Made by a program: the position numbers and the translations under genes. Positions 8,955 through 17,538 of a stretch of DNA of 64,000 nt are shown here, piece by piece. The DNA is taken from contig NZ_CP016359.1 in assembly GCF_001951155.1 (NCBI RefSeq), forward strand, positions 2,876,001 to 2,940,000, given 5' to 3'. The DNA comes from Christiangramia flava JLT2011 (GTDB lineage Bacteria > Bacteroidota > Bacteroidia > Flavobacteriales > Flavobacteriaceae). The first letter of the stretch is position 1, and each line of letters opens with the position of its first letter. A model generated the notes under the pieces. That model was not told the DNA's origin and did no database searches. It saw only the letters and a program-made list of their open reading frames with translations.

Positions 8955-9568
8955 TGAAAATTATTTGTGTAGGCCGAAATTACACCGAGCATATTGCGGA
9001 GCTGGCCAATGAAAAGCCGGATGAACCAGTTTTGTTCATGAAGCCCGATACCTCGGTTTTACTGAAAAAACAACCTTTTTTTATCCCAGATTTCTCTACT
9101 GATGTGCATTATGAAGTAGAGGTTCTGGTCAGGATCAACAAAATTGGGAAACACATTCAGCCGAAATTCGCCCATAAATATTATGAGGAGATCGGGCTGG
9201 GTATTGACTTTACGGCGCGTGATCTTCAGCAAAAACTGAAGGAAAAAGGGCTTCCGTGGGAAAAAGCCAAAGGCTTTGACGGAGCCGCGGTAATTGGTTC
9301 CAAGTGGATCAATAAAGCCAAATTAGGTGATGTGGACCATCTGGATTTTAGGCTTGAGAAAAATGAGGAGGTGGTGCAAAAATCAAATACCTCTCATATG
9401 TTGTGGAAAATTGACGAATTAATTGCCTATCTTTCCACGTATTTCACCCTGAAAATCGGGGATGTCATTTTCACCGGAACGCCTGCTGGCGTTGGCCCGG
9501 TGGCAGCCGAAGATCAGTTAACCGGATTTTTGCAGGACAAGAAAATGTTTTCAATAAAAATAAAATAG
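8954..9568 (+). CDS. Fumarylacetoacetate hydrolase family protein
   Basis: The 204-residue length fits the short FAH family (YisK/FAHD1-like), magnesium-dependent enzymes that hydrolyse or decarboxylate beta-keto acids such as acylpyruvates or oxaloacetate. Seen motifs are the N-terminal IICVGRNYTEHI, the metal-binding HYEVEVLVRI, AKGFDGAAVIG, and the C-terminal GDVIFTGTPAGVGPV. The substrate cannot be deduced. It overlaps the upstream stop codon (TGATG) and is 5 nt before the HPt gene. Confidence 0.9.
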   Translation: MKIICVGRNYTEHIAELANEKPDEPVLFMKPDTSVLLKKQPFFIPDFSTDVHYEVEVLVRINKIGKHIQPKFAHKYYEEIGLGIDFTARDLQQKLKEKGLPWEKAKGFDGAAVIGSKWINKAKLGDVDHLDFRLEKNEEVVQKSNTSHMLWKIDELIAYLSTYFTLKIGDVIFTGTPAGVGPVAAEDQLTGFLQDKKMFSIKIK

Positions 9569-9573
9569 AATAC

Positions 9574-9915
9574 ATGAGTAGCTATAATCTTGACGAAGTG
9601 AAAGAAATGGCAGGCGGCGATGACGATTTCATGGTCGTGGTAGTGCAAACCTTTCTCGAAGAGATTCCGCCGGATGTTGCGGCTATGAATGATGCCATAG
9701 AAAATGATAATCCGTCGCTGGCGTACCAGTATGCCCATAAAATGAAGCCCAATCTTCAATTATTTGGCCTGAATCTTATGGAGCAGATCAAGATTATCGA
9801 AGCCTGGTCCAAACACGGGCAGCGCAAGGATGAGGTGCCGGAAGCTTCTGCAGCGATCACCAAGAAAGTAGATGTGGCGATCATTGCGCTTAAACGAGAT
9901 TTTGAGCTGGAATGA
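9574..9915 (+). CDS. Stand-alone HPt (histidine phosphotransfer) protein
   Basis: The 113-residue helical protein carries the HPt motif around H55 ([14 protein letters not shown]), where a phosphoryl group from a response regulator can rest on the way to another. There is no kinase or regulator domain. It sits between an FAH hydrolase and cinA, overlapping cinA by 4 nt (ATGA), with no two-component gene nearby, so its partners are elsewhere. A sensor/regulator pair at 44.5-45.7 kb is in the window but unlinked. Confidence 0.85.
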   Translation: MSSYNLDEVKEMAGGDDDFMVVVVQTFLEEIPPDVAAMNDAIENDNPSLAYQYAHKMKPNLQLFGLNLMEQIKIIEAWSKHGQRKDEVPEASAAITKKVDVAIIALKRDFELE

Positions 9916-11171
9916 CCGCGGAAATCATTACGATTGGGGATGAGATCCTGATCGGGCAGATTATTGACTCCAATTCGGCTTATATTTCGAAGGAGCTGAA
10001 TAAGATTGGTATTTCGGTTTACCAGATTACCTCCATACAGGACGAGCGCCAGCATATTCTCACCGCTTTAAAAGAAGCTGCGGAAAGAGTTGATGTGATC
10101 CTGGTGACCGGTGGACTCGGTCCTACCAAAGACGATATTACCAAAAAATGCCTGCTGGAATTTTTTGATGATCAGCTCGTAAGAAATGAGCAGGTACTTC
10201 GGCATATCGAGAATTTGTTCGAAAAATATATTGAAACTCCGATCTCAGACCTTAATCGGGACCAGGCTCTGGTTCCTTCCCAAGCCACTGTGCTTCATAA
10301 CGAATATGGTACCGCTCCCGGAATGTGGTTTGAAAAGGATCGGAAGGTCTTTATTTCCATGCCCGGGGTGCCATATGAAATGAAAGCGCTGATGGCGCGG
10401 GAAATCATCCCGCGGCTTACAGAAACTTTTTCTCGGCCGGTGATTCTTCACAAGACAGTAATGACCTACGGCCTTGGGGAAAGCGCCATTGCCGAGAAGA
10501 TCGAAGATTGGGAGAATGGCCTGCCGGAATTCATCAAATTAGCTTATTTGCCTAATCTTGGGCGTGTACGGCTTAGATTGAGTGCCAAGGGAAAAGATCG
10601 AGAGGTGCTCGAAAAAGCTATTGAGCAGGAGGTGCAAAAACTGCATGGCATCATTGGCGATATCATCTATGGTTACGAAGAAGAAAACGCCCTGGAAGAG
10701 ACTATCGGGAGAGTTTTGAAAGAAAATCGCTGGACGCTGGCTACGGCAGAAAGTTGTAGCGGTGGTCGCCTTGCCTCTTTATTTACGGAACATCCCGGTG
10801 CTTCGGAATATTTTATGGGAAGCCTGGTTTGTTATGCCACCCGTTCCAAGGTGGAAATTTTAGGGGTAGAGCAGGAGCTGGTCGATCAATTTTCAGTGGT
10901 AAGTGGGGAAGTGGCCGAAGCCATGGCACAAAAGGCACGTGAAAAAATGCATGCTGATTTTGCTATTTCCACTACCGGAAATGCCGGACCTTCGAAAGGG
11001 GATAGCGATGCGGATGTGGGAACAGTTTTTATCGGAATCGCCACACCTTCAGGAACTTATTCTGAGAAATTCAATTTCGGGAATCATCGGGAAAAAGTGG
11101 TGGGCAAAACCGTTAATAAGTCGATGGAATTAATCCTGAAGGCTATTCTGCACGAAAAAGAAAGTCAGTAG
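9912..11171 (+). CDS. cinA: CinA-like protein (nicotinamide-nucleotide amidase type)
   Basis: The 419-residue protein has the two standard CinA domains: an N-terminal MoCF-like domain ([20 protein letters not shown], later [11 protein letters not shown]), and a C-terminal PncC-type domain from about 255 ([14 protein letters not shown] with the catalytic Ser, and [23 protein letters not shown]). Enzymes of this type deamidate NMN in NAD recycling and, in the N-domain, hydrolyse ADP-ribose. It is translationally coupled to the HPt gene. Length and motifs are intact. Confidence 0.95.
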   Translation: MTAEIITIGDEILIGQIIDSNSAYISKELNKIGISVYQITSIQDERQHILTALKEAAERVDVILVTGGLGPTKDDITKKCLLEFFDDQLVRNEQVLRHIENLFEKYIETPISDLNRDQALVPSQATVLHNEYGTAPGMWFEKDRKVFISMPGVPYEMKALMAREIIPRLTETFSRPVILHKTVMTYGLGESAIAEKIEDWENGLPEFIKLAYLPNLGRVRLRLSAKGKDREVLEKAIEQEVQKLHGIIGDIIYGYEEENALEETIGRVLKENRWTLATAESCSGGRLASLFTEHPGASEYFMGSLVCYATRSKVEILGVEQELVDQFSVVSGEVAEAMAQKAREKMHADFAISTTGNAGPSKGDSDADVGTVFIGIATPSGTYSEKFNFGNHREKVVGKTVNKSMELILKAILHEKESQ

Positions 11172-11262
11172 AAAACTTTTAATTTTGGGAACTCCTGTGA
11201 GCGCTGTAAATTTGCCGTCTTCCGAAGAAAAAACGAAGCTCAAATTTTTTTTCGATAATTTG

Positions 11263-11293
11263 TTGTCTGTTAGGATAAAAAATCGTTAATTTG
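11263..11293 (+). promoter_or_regulatory. Probable promoter of the rpmB block
   Basis: TTG at 11263-11265 and TTAATTTG at 11286-11293 (7 of 8 match to TAnnTTTG) are 20 nt apart. The leader to the rpmB ATG is about 30 nt. Confidence 0.5.
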
Positions 11294-11330
11294 CAGCCTG
11301 TTTTGAAATAACGAGAAAAGTATAGAAGCA

Positions 11331-11570
11331 ATGTCAAGAGTTTGTGAACTTACCGGGAAAAAAGCTATGGTTGGGAACAATGTTTCTCACGCGATGAACA
11401 AGACGAAGCGTAAATTTAACGCGAATCTTGTAAAGAAGCGTTTTTATATTCCTGAAGAAGACAGATGGGTAACTTTAAAAGTATCTACATCTGCATTAAA
11501 AGATATCAACAAGAAAGGAATCTCTGCCGTGATTAAAGAGGCAAGAGCTAAAGGATTTCTTAAGAAATAA
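11331..11570 (+). CDS. rpmB: 50S ribosomal protein bL28
   Basis: The 79-residue protein begins SRVCELTGKKAMVGNNVSHA, a standard bL28 start, and ends with a basic KEARAKGFLKK. It lacks the paired zinc cysteines of the metal-binding form. It is the first gene of a compact block bL28, bL33, DUF4295 with 20-nt and 8-nt gaps, expected to be co-transcribed. The leader has an A-rich stretch and no Shine-Dalgarno sequence. Confidence 0.98.
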   Translation: MSRVCELTGKKAMVGNNVSHAMNKTKRKFNANLVKKRFYIPEEDRWVTLKVSTSALKDINKKGISAVIKEARAKGFLKK

Positions 11571-11590
11571 TCCGATAAAAAACATTCAAA

Positions 11591-11773
11591 ATGGCAAAGA
11601 AAGGTAACAGAGTTCAGGTAATCCTTGAATGTACAGAACATAAAGCATCTGGGCAGCCAGGTACTTCAAGATACATTACAACAAAGAATAAAAAGAATAC
11701 ACCGGATAGACTGGAGTTGAAGAAATTCAACCCTGTTCTAAAGAAAATGACGGTTCATAAAGAAATTAAATAA
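11591..11773 (+). CDS. rpmG: 50S ribosomal protein bL33
   Basis: The 60-residue protein has the bL33 pattern [14 protein letters not shown] followed by [21 protein letters not shown]. Only one cysteine is present, so this is the zinc-free (C-minus) type. It is the middle gene of the ribosomal-protein block. Confidence 0.97.
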   Translation: MAKKGNRVQVILECTEHKASGQPGTSRYITTKNKKNTPDRLELKKFNPVLKKMTVHKEIK

Positions 11774-11781
11774 TTTGAGTC

Positions 11782-11934
11782 ATGGCAAAGAAATCAGTAG
11801 CATCTATTCAAACAGGATCTAAGAGATTAACCAAAGCAATCAAAATGGTTAAATCTGAAAAGACCGGTGCCTATACTTTCGTAGAAGCGATCATGGCTCC
11901 GGAGGACGTAAACGACTTCCTTAACAAGAAATAA
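11782..11934 (+). CDS. DUF4295 small basic protein
   Basis: This 50-residue ORF starts ATGGCAAAGAAATCAGTAGC 8 nt after rpmG and encodes MAKKSVASIQTGSKRLTKAI, ending in EDVNDFLNKK. It matches the DUF4295 family, which in Bacteroidota lies directly after bL33. Size, charge and position suggest a ribosome-associated protein; I have an unverified memory of a lineage-specific ribosomal protein reported from the Flavobacterium ribosome that may be this one. A terminator follows 32 nt later and closes the block. Confidence 0.9.
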   Translation: MAKKSVASIQTGSKRLTKAIKMVKSEKTGAYTFVEAIMAPEDVNDFLNKK

Positions 11935-11966
11935 TCATTCCGGAAGCGGAACAAACTTACTTTTAG

Positions 11967-11998
11967 AGCCGTTCAGATTTTCTTCTGGACGGCTTTTT
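11967..11998 (+). terminator. Intrinsic terminator closing the ribosomal-protein block
   Basis: AGCCGTTCAGA pairs with TCTGGACGGCT (one G-T pair) around a short T-rich loop and is followed by TTTTT. Confidence 0.88.
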
Positions 11999-12071
11999 GT
12001 TTTTATGTATATTTATGCCACAATCAGAAGGTTTACAGCCTTCTTTGTTGTTTAACACCTGCCGAAAAAAC

Positions 12072-13025
12072 ATGAGTTTATTTAAAAAGATATTTTCAAA
12101 AGAAAAAAAAGAGAACCTCGATAAAGGCCTCGAAAAATCGAAGAGCAGCTTCTTTGATAAAATGAGCAAGGCGGTCGCCGGTAAGTCTAAAGTTGATGAG
12201 GAAGTACTGGATGACCTGGAAGACGTGCTGATTAGCAGCGATGTGGGCGTGGCTACAACTATTAAGATCATCAATAGAATTGAAGAGCGAGTAGCACGCG
12301 ACAAATACCTGGGCACCGATGAGCTGAACCAGATCCTTCGTGAAGAGATCGCCGCATTGCTTTCTGAAACCAACACCGGGGAGTATTCCGAATTAACGAT
12401 TCCAAAAGATAAACGCCCTTATGTGATCATGGTGGTGGGAGTAAATGGCGTAGGAAAGACCACTACCATTGGGAAGCTGGCTCATCAGTTCAAAAATCAG
12501 GGTAAAAAAGTGGTGCTTGGCGCTGCAGATACTTTCCGGGCTGCCGCGATAGATCAATTGCAGATCTGGGCAGATCGCTGTGATGTGCCCATTATTAAGC
12601 AGAAAATGGGTAGCGACCCGGCTTCCGTAGCTTTTGATACCATTCAACATGCCGTAAAAATGGATGCCGATGTGGTTTTAATCGATACCGCAGGCCGACT
12701 TCATAACAAAGTGAACCTGATGAAGGAACTTTCCAAAGTCAAAAGAGTGATGCAGAAAACCGTTGCTGAAGCGCCTCACGAAGTGCTATTGGTTTTAGAT
12801 GGTTCCACAGGCCAGAACGCTTTCGAACAGGCAAAACAATTTACTGCGGCTACTGAAGTAACCTCGCTGGCCGTAACCAAATTGGATGGTACTGCGAAAG
12901 GTGGTGTGGTGATTGGTATAAGCGATCAGTTTCAAATCCCGGTCAAATATATTGGCGTGGGCGAAGGCATCAATGACCTTCAGGTTTTCAACAAATTCGA
13001 ATTTGTAGATTCTTTCTTTAAATAA
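12072..13025 (+). CDS. ftsY: Signal recognition particle receptor FtsY
   Basis: FtsY is the SRP receptor GTPase that brings ribosomes making membrane proteins to the translocon. From the ATG at 12072 it has 317 residues, beginning SLFKKIFSKEKKENL, a basic amphipathic start typical of short FtsY forms. The NG domain shows G1 VNGVGKTTTIGKLA, GAADTFRAAAIDQL, DTAGRLHNKVNLM and TKLDGTAKGG. The frame is open 75 nt further upstream, but that part overlaps the preceding terminator and lacks homology, so 12072 is preferred. It is followed after 4 nt by the amidase gene. Confidence 0.96.
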   Translation: MSLFKKIFSKEKKENLDKGLEKSKSSFFDKMSKAVAGKSKVDEEVLDDLEDVLISSDVGVATTIKIINRIEERVARDKYLGTDELNQILREEIAALLSETNTGEYSELTIPKDKRPYVIMVVGVNGVGKTTTIGKLAHQFKNQGKKVVLGAADTFRAAAIDQLQIWADRCDVPIIKQKMGSDPASVAFDTIQHAVKMDADVVLIDTAGRLHNKVNLMKELSKVKRVMQKTVAEAPHEVLLVLDGSTGQNAFEQAKQFTAATEVTSLAVTKLDGTAKGGVVIGISDQFQIPVKYIGVGEGINDLQVFNKFEFVDSFFK

Positions 13026-13029
13026 TAGC

Positions 13030-14667
13030 ATGAAAAAACTTTTACTTCTTTTTATAGCCGGTAGCTTGCTTGTTTCCTGCAAGGACGATAAAAAAGCAGA
13101 TACTGTTTCCGAAGAACAAAATGTAGAGAATCCAAGAGATACCATTAAAGAAATGGACTTTAAGGTGGTCGATTCTAAATTTATCGATAATGATAGTCTT
13201 TGGAAGCCTTTTGAAAAAGACCTGGACAGCATGACTGCGGAAGTATATGAAGAAGTAAGAGGTTACGTCTATGAAAAATCCATCCCGGAGATTCAAGAAG
13301 CCGTCTCAGCCGGAAAGCTTACCTACGAAGAGCTCGCATTGTTCTATCTTACCAGGATCAGGGAGTATGACCGCAATAATGACTTTTCTCTGAATTCGGT
13401 TATTTCTCTCAATCCAAACCTGCTGGCGGAAGCACGGCAAAAAGATGAGGACCTTAAAAATGCAAAAGATCCTCATGCGATATACGGAATTCCTGTGTTG
13501 CTAAAAGATAATATCGATACCGAAGCTATGGCTACCACCGCCGGAGCTGCAGCTCTCCAAAATAACCAGACCCAGGACGCTTTTATCGTGCAAAAACTGA
13601 AAGAAAATGGTGCGCTGATTCTAGGAAAAGCAAACCTTAGCGAATGGGCTTATTTCTTTTGTGGCGATTGTCCCAGCGGCTATTCAGCGGTTGGCGGGCA
13701 AACGCTCAATCCTTACGGAAGAAAGAAATTCGATACCGGTGGTTCCAGCAGCGGTAGCGGTGTGGCCGTGGCGGCAAACCTGGCGCCGGTTGCGGTAGGA
13801 TCAGAAACCTCGGGGTCGATACTTTCACCATCCAGCCAGAATTCGATTGTAGGTTTAAAACCGACAATCGGCTTATTAAGTCGTGGCGGAATTGTGCCAA
13901 TTTCCAGTACCTTGGATACACCTGGCCCCATGACCCGTACGGTGATAGATAATGCGATCTTACTTTCAGCGATGTCTGGAATTGATCCGGAAGACCCCGC
14001 TTCTGAAATGGCGGCCAAACCCGCTTTTGATTATACTGAAATTACCCAGGCAGACCTTAGCGGTAAGCGCTTCGGTGCTATTATACGACTGATGGAAGAC
14101 AGCCTGTACGTTCGGGCGATCAACGACCTGAAAAAGGCCGGGGCAGAAATAGTGGAATATGAGGCTGAAGAGATCAATTTGCCCAATTTCGTGCGCCTGC
14201 TGAACCTGGATATGAAAAAAGACCTGCCATCTTATTTTGAAAACTACGGTGGGGATGTTGGTTTAAAAAATGTTCAGGATGTTATGGAATATAATTCTGA
14301 AGACACCCTGAAAAGAGCACCTTACGGGCAACGATTATTCCAGGGAATTGTAGATGATTCAGCTTCCGAAGAAGATTTTGCCGCGATCAAGGACACGTTG
14401 AAGACCAATGGAACGAGATTCCTGGAAAAGCCGATGAGGGAACATAACCTGGATGGAATCCTTTCCATCAATAATTACCATGCTGGTTTTGCCGCAGTGG
14501 CAAAATATCCTGCGATTACGATCCCTATGGGTTATACGAAGGTTGGCGCTCCAAAAGGACTTACCATTATCGGGAAACCTTTTTCTGAACAGGACCTGTT
14601 GAAATGGGCCTATGTGTACGAGCAGGAAACCAAACGCCGAAAAACCCCACAGGATTACGATGAGTAA
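13030..14667 (+). CDS. Amidase-signature family lipoprotein
   Basis: The 545-residue protein has a lipoprotein signal peptide (LFIAGSLLVSC), so it is anchored in a membrane outside the cytoplasm. The amidase signature domain is complete: the catalytic Lys in IPVLLKDNIDT, the Ser-rich loop TGGSSSGSGVAVAANLAPVA with the cis-Ser, and the nucleophile region GSETSGSILSPSSQN. It hydrolyses an unknown amide. Related exported amidases exist in many Bacteroidota. It is downstream of ftsY by 4 nt, which is operon spacing though not functional evidence. Confidence 0.9.
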   Translation: MKKLLLLFIAGSLLVSCKDDKKADTVSEEQNVENPRDTIKEMDFKVVDSKFIDNDSLWKPFEKDLDSMTAEVYEEVRGYVYEKSIPEIQEAVSAGKLTYEELALFYLTRIREYDRNNDFSLNSVISLNPNLLAEARQKDEDLKNAKDPHAIYGIPVLLKDNIDTEAMATTAGAAALQNNQTQDAFIVQKLKENGALILGKANLSEWAYFFCGDCPSGYSAVGGQTLNPYGRKKFDTGGSSSGSGVAVAANLAPVAVGSETSGSILSPSSQNSIVGLKPTIGLLSRGGIVPISSTLDTPGPMTRTVIDNAILLSAMSGIDPEDPASEMAAKPAFDYTEITQADLSGKRFGAIIRLMEDSLYVRAINDLKKAGAEIVEYEAEEINLPNFVRLLNLDMKKDLPSYFENYGGDVGLKNVQDVMEYNSEDTLKRAPYGQRLFQGIVDDSASEEDFAAIKDTLKTNGTRFLEKPMREHNLDGILSINNYHAGFAAVAKYPAITIPMGYTKVGAPKGLTIIGKPFSEQDLLKWAYVYEQETKRRKTPQDYDE

Positions 14668-14944
14668 ACTCTCGCAGCGATACCTGGTTACGATCTCCAA
14701 GATCATTTTCTTTTACAGCATTTTCTATATTGTTATGAAATTACTGGCGATCTTCCAGGGAGCCTGGCTCTACGCGAATCTCATACTCTGCCTCCCGTAT
14801 CTTATATTCACGGCTGTTGGATTGTACATCCTTAAAAACGACAAATATCACTGGGCTTATGTCATTGCCGGGATCATCGTGATCAGCGCCATCCGGTATT
14901 TTGAGAAAGACTGGATGTTGCAGTTGCACCAGTATTTTAATTGA
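14660..14944 (+). CDS. Small membrane protein, unknown function
   Basis: From the ATG at 14660, which overlaps the amidase stop by 8 nt, the 94-residue protein has three hydrophobic segments (FFYSIFYIVMKLLAIF, ANLILCLPYLIFTAVGLYIL, AYVIAGIIVISAI) and short polar ends. I do not recognise a family. The overlap suggests translational coupling to the amidase. Its end overlaps the end of the convergent serine hydrolase by 8 nt. Confidence 0.75.
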   Translation: MSKLSQRYLVTISKIIFFYSIFYIVMKLLAIFQGAWLYANLILCLPYLIFTAVGLYILKNDKYHWAYVIAGIIVISAIRYFEKDWMLQLHQYFN

Positions 14945-16013
14945 TCATTTTCTGGAGTTTTTCCCAGAGCTGGTCATCGTAGGAACTTAGCCCTAGCTGT
15001 GTTTCTCCCGCACTGGCTCCCATTCTCACCACCACCAGCTTAAGACTTTTGCTGATATATAATTTCTGGTCATTGGCACCCAGACCTGCCACGAGGTCAT
15101 CAGGGGCATTTGGAATAATGGAGCCTTGAAACGAACTACTGCTCTGCGGAAGCCGGAAACTACTTTTTCCATTGAGCCACCAGAGGTAGCCGTATGAAGG
15201 ATTTAAAGGTTGGCTCGTATGAAGCATTTCCGAAAAATAGGATTTATCGGTCATAATTTCAGCATTCTTCCAGTTTCCCTCGTTAAGACAAAGTAGACCA
15301 AAGCGAGCCATACTCCTGGCATTGCTGAAATACACGTAATTATAACCTAAAGTGATCCAGGCACCGTTCATCCCAATTTGGTCTCTGAGCTTCTCATTGA
15401 AATAACTTCGGAAATCTTTGTTCACGGCATTTTCAATAATATCCTGCGTAAGCGTATATGGTGCATTATGGTAGTACCAGAAAGTTCCGGGTTCATTGAG
15501 GTAGGTAAGACATTCCGGGTCATAACAAAAAGTATCGCCCTGGTAATCCAGCCCGGTGGTCATAGTAATATGGTTCCAGATGCTGATGTGAGCTTCCTGT
15601 TCAGCGGTAAGACTACTCCAGCCGGCGCCAAGATATTTTTTGGAACTTTCTTCCAGTGATAAATAACCTTCTTCCTGCGCAATGCCCATCAGGAAAGCGG
15701 ATAGAGTTTTTCCGGCAGAATTCCATGGGAGATTGGAACTGCTGTCTTCACCGTTTCCATACCATTCCAGTGCGATTTTGCCATTTTTCAGAATTATAAA
15801 AGCTTTGGTGCCACTGTTGTCCAGGAAATTGATCAGATCATTAATATTTTCGGTATTCCAACCTAAGTCTTCAGGAGAAGTGCTTTCCCAGTTTTCCGAA
15901 TCTGGAAAATAGAGTTCCTGTTCCGGTTCGGGCGTGGCCGTAGTATCACCTTCCGAAGAACAGCAGGTGAAAAGGGACAATATCCATATGAAAATCAGGA
16001 TCCTGTACTTCAT
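14937..16013 (-). CDS. Serine hydrolase lipoprotein (beta-lactamase / class C fold)
   Basis: The 358-residue protein has a lipoprotein signal (WILSLFTCC). The SxxK motif is at S99-K102 (WNSAGKTLSAFL), and the following MTTGLDYQGDTF and NGAWITLGYNYVYFSNARSMARFG blocks are those of the beta-lactamase-related serine hydrolases (esterase EstB, DD-peptidase-like). The substrate is unknown; antibiotic hydrolysis should not be inferred from the family alone. It is a single gene on the minus strand. Confidence 0.88.
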   Translation of the reverse strand: MKYRILIFIWILSLFTCCSSEGDTTATPEPEQELYFPDSENWESTSPEDLGWNTENINDLINFLDNSGTKAFIILKNGKIALEWYGNGEDSSSNLPWNSAGKTLSAFLMGIAQEEGYLSLEESSKKYLGAGWSSLTAEQEAHISIWNHITMTTGLDYQGDTFCYDPECLTYLNEPGTFWYYHNAPYTLTQDIIENAVNKDFRSYFNEKLRDQIGMNGAWITLGYNYVYFSNARSMARFGLLCLNEGNWKNAEIMTDKSYFSEMLHTSQPLNPSYGYLWWLNGKSSFRLPQSSSSFQGSIIPNAPDDLVAGLGANDQKLYISKSLKLVVVRMGASAGETQLGLSSYDDQLWEKLQKMIN

Positions 16014-16070
16014 TTTGAAAAACGGTTGTGAAACACGAAGTTACTTCAAAAGTTTAATCGGCTTAAAATT

Positions 16071-16099
16071 AGGTGTATAAAAATTACACCTTATCTTTG
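16071..16099 (+). promoter_or_regulatory. rimO promoter with an inverted repeat touching the -7 box
   Basis: TATCTTTG at 16092-16099 is a perfect TAnnTTTG box, 17 nt before the rimO ATG. Directly upstream, AGGTGTA (16071-16077) and TACACCT (16085-16091) form a perfect 7-bp inverted repeat with a 7-nt spacer that abuts the box. No clear TTG is present at -33. The repeat is placed like a repressor site. Confidence 0.6.
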
Positions 16100-16116
16100 C
16101 ACACCAAAATTTTTGC

Positions 16117-17472
16117 ATGAGAACGAAATCGAGAAAGAAGAACCGGATCAATGTGGTGACCCTTGGCTGTAGTAAGAACGTGTACGATAGCGAGGTGCTC
16201 ATGGGCCAGTTGAAGGCCAATAACAAGGATGTGGTACATGAAGAGGAAGGAAATATCGTGGTGATCAATACCTGTGGTTTTATTGACAATGCCAAGGAAC
16301 AATCGGTCAATACCATTCTCGAGTTCGTGGAGCGCAAGGAACAGGGTGAGGTAGACAAGGTCTTTGTGACGGGCTGTTTAAGTGAACGTTACAAGCCAGA
16401 CCTTCAGAAGGAAATTCCAGATGTAGACCAGTATTTCGGAACTACCGAATTGCCAGCTTTGTTAAAGGCCCTGGAAGCCGACTATAAGCATGAACTCATT
16501 GGGGAGCGATTGACTACCACTCCCAAAAATTATGCGTATCTAAAAATTGCCGAAGGCTGTGATCGACCATGTTCGTTTTGTGCTATTCCATTAATGCGCG
16601 GAAAGCATAGAAGTACTCCGATAGAAAACCTGGTCAGAGAAGCTGAAAAACTGGCTGCCAATGGAGTAAAAGAATTGATTCTTATTGCCCAGGATCTGAC
16701 CTATTACGGCCTGGATCTTTATAAAAAGAGAAACCTTGCCGAGTTGCTGGAAAACCTTGTGAAGGTTGAAGGTATTGAGTGGATCAGGCTTCATTATGCC
16801 TTTCCAACCGGTTTCCCGATGGATGTGCTGGAGGTGATGAAAAGAGAGCCGAAAATCTGTAATTACCTGGATATTCCACTGCAGCATATTTCTGATGATC
16901 TTCTGAAGTCGATGCGTCGTGGAACCACGCATGAAAAAACTACAAACCTGCTGAAAGAATTCCGTAATCGCGTTCCGAAAATGGCCATTAGAACCACCTT
17001 GATTGTGGGTTATCCCGGTGAAACCGAAGCGCATTTTCAGGAGCTGAAAGAATGGGTTAAAGAAATGCGTTTTGAAAGACTGGGTTGTTTTACCTATTCT
17101 CATGAGGAAAATACGCATGCTTATAATCTTGAGGATAACGTTCCGGAAGAGGTGAAGCAGGCACGGGCAAATGAAATTATGGAGATTCAGTCACAAATTT
17201 CCTGGGAACTGAACCAGCAGAAGATTGGAGAAACCTTCAAAGTAGTTATTGACCGTAAGGATGGGAATTATTTTGTTGGAAGAACCGAGTTCGACTCGCC
17301 AGATGTGGATAATGAAGTATTGATCGAAGCTTCGGAAATCTATTTGAAGACCGGTGAATACTATGACATTCAAATCACGGAAGCGGCTGATTTTGACCTG
17401 TACGGAGTCCCGGTGAATGCGAACGTGGAAAAGCCAAAACGCAAACCACTTCAGGTACGAACCGGAAACTAA
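16117..17472 (+). CDS. rimO: Ribosomal protein uS12 methylthiotransferase RimO
   Basis: RimO is a radical-SAM enzyme that adds a methylthio group to an aspartate of uS12, using two iron-sulfur clusters. The 451-residue protein has the N-terminal MTTase domain (VVTLGCSKNVYDSEVLMGQL, later INTCGFIDNAK and VTGCLSERY giving three cluster cysteines), the radical-SAM motif CDRPCSFC, and a C-terminal TRAM domain (FKVVIDRKDGNYFVGRTEFD). The CSKN after the first cysteine and the overall length favour RimO over MiaB. Confidence 0.95.
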   Translation: MRTKSRKKNRINVVTLGCSKNVYDSEVLMGQLKANNKDVVHEEEGNIVVINTCGFIDNAKEQSVNTILEFVERKEQGEVDKVFVTGCLSERYKPDLQKEIPDVDQYFGTTELPALLKALEADYKHELIGERLTTTPKNYAYLKIAEGCDRPCSFCAIPLMRGKHRSTPIENLVREAEKLAANGVKELILIAQDLTYYGLDLYKKRNLAELLENLVKVEGIEWIRLHYAFPTGFPMDVLEVMKREPKICNYLDIPLQHISDDLLKSMRRGTTHEKTTNLLKEFRNRVPKMAIRTTLIVGYPGETEAHFQELKEWVKEMRFERLGCFTYSHEENTHAYNLEDNVPEEVKQARANEIMEIQSQISWELNQQKIGETFKVVIDRKDGNYFVGRTEFDSPDVDNEVLIEASEIYLKTGEYYDIQITEAADFDLYGVPVNANVEKPKRKPLQVRTGN

Positions 17473-17538
17473 ACATGGAGTATTTTTGGTCATGTTGGAA
17501 TAAACCAATTGGAAATGACCAGAATATAAAGGCATCTC

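Noticed and set aside
11997..12071. A longer ftsY start with 25 extra residues
   Set aside because: That part overlaps the terminator of the previous block and does not look like FtsY; the ATG at 12072 gives the family's usual start.
14937..16013. A beta-lactamase resistance gene
   Set aside because: It has the SxxK fold of serine hydrolases but is a lipoprotein of the broad esterase/DD-peptidase group with no specific evidence of antibiotic hydrolysis.
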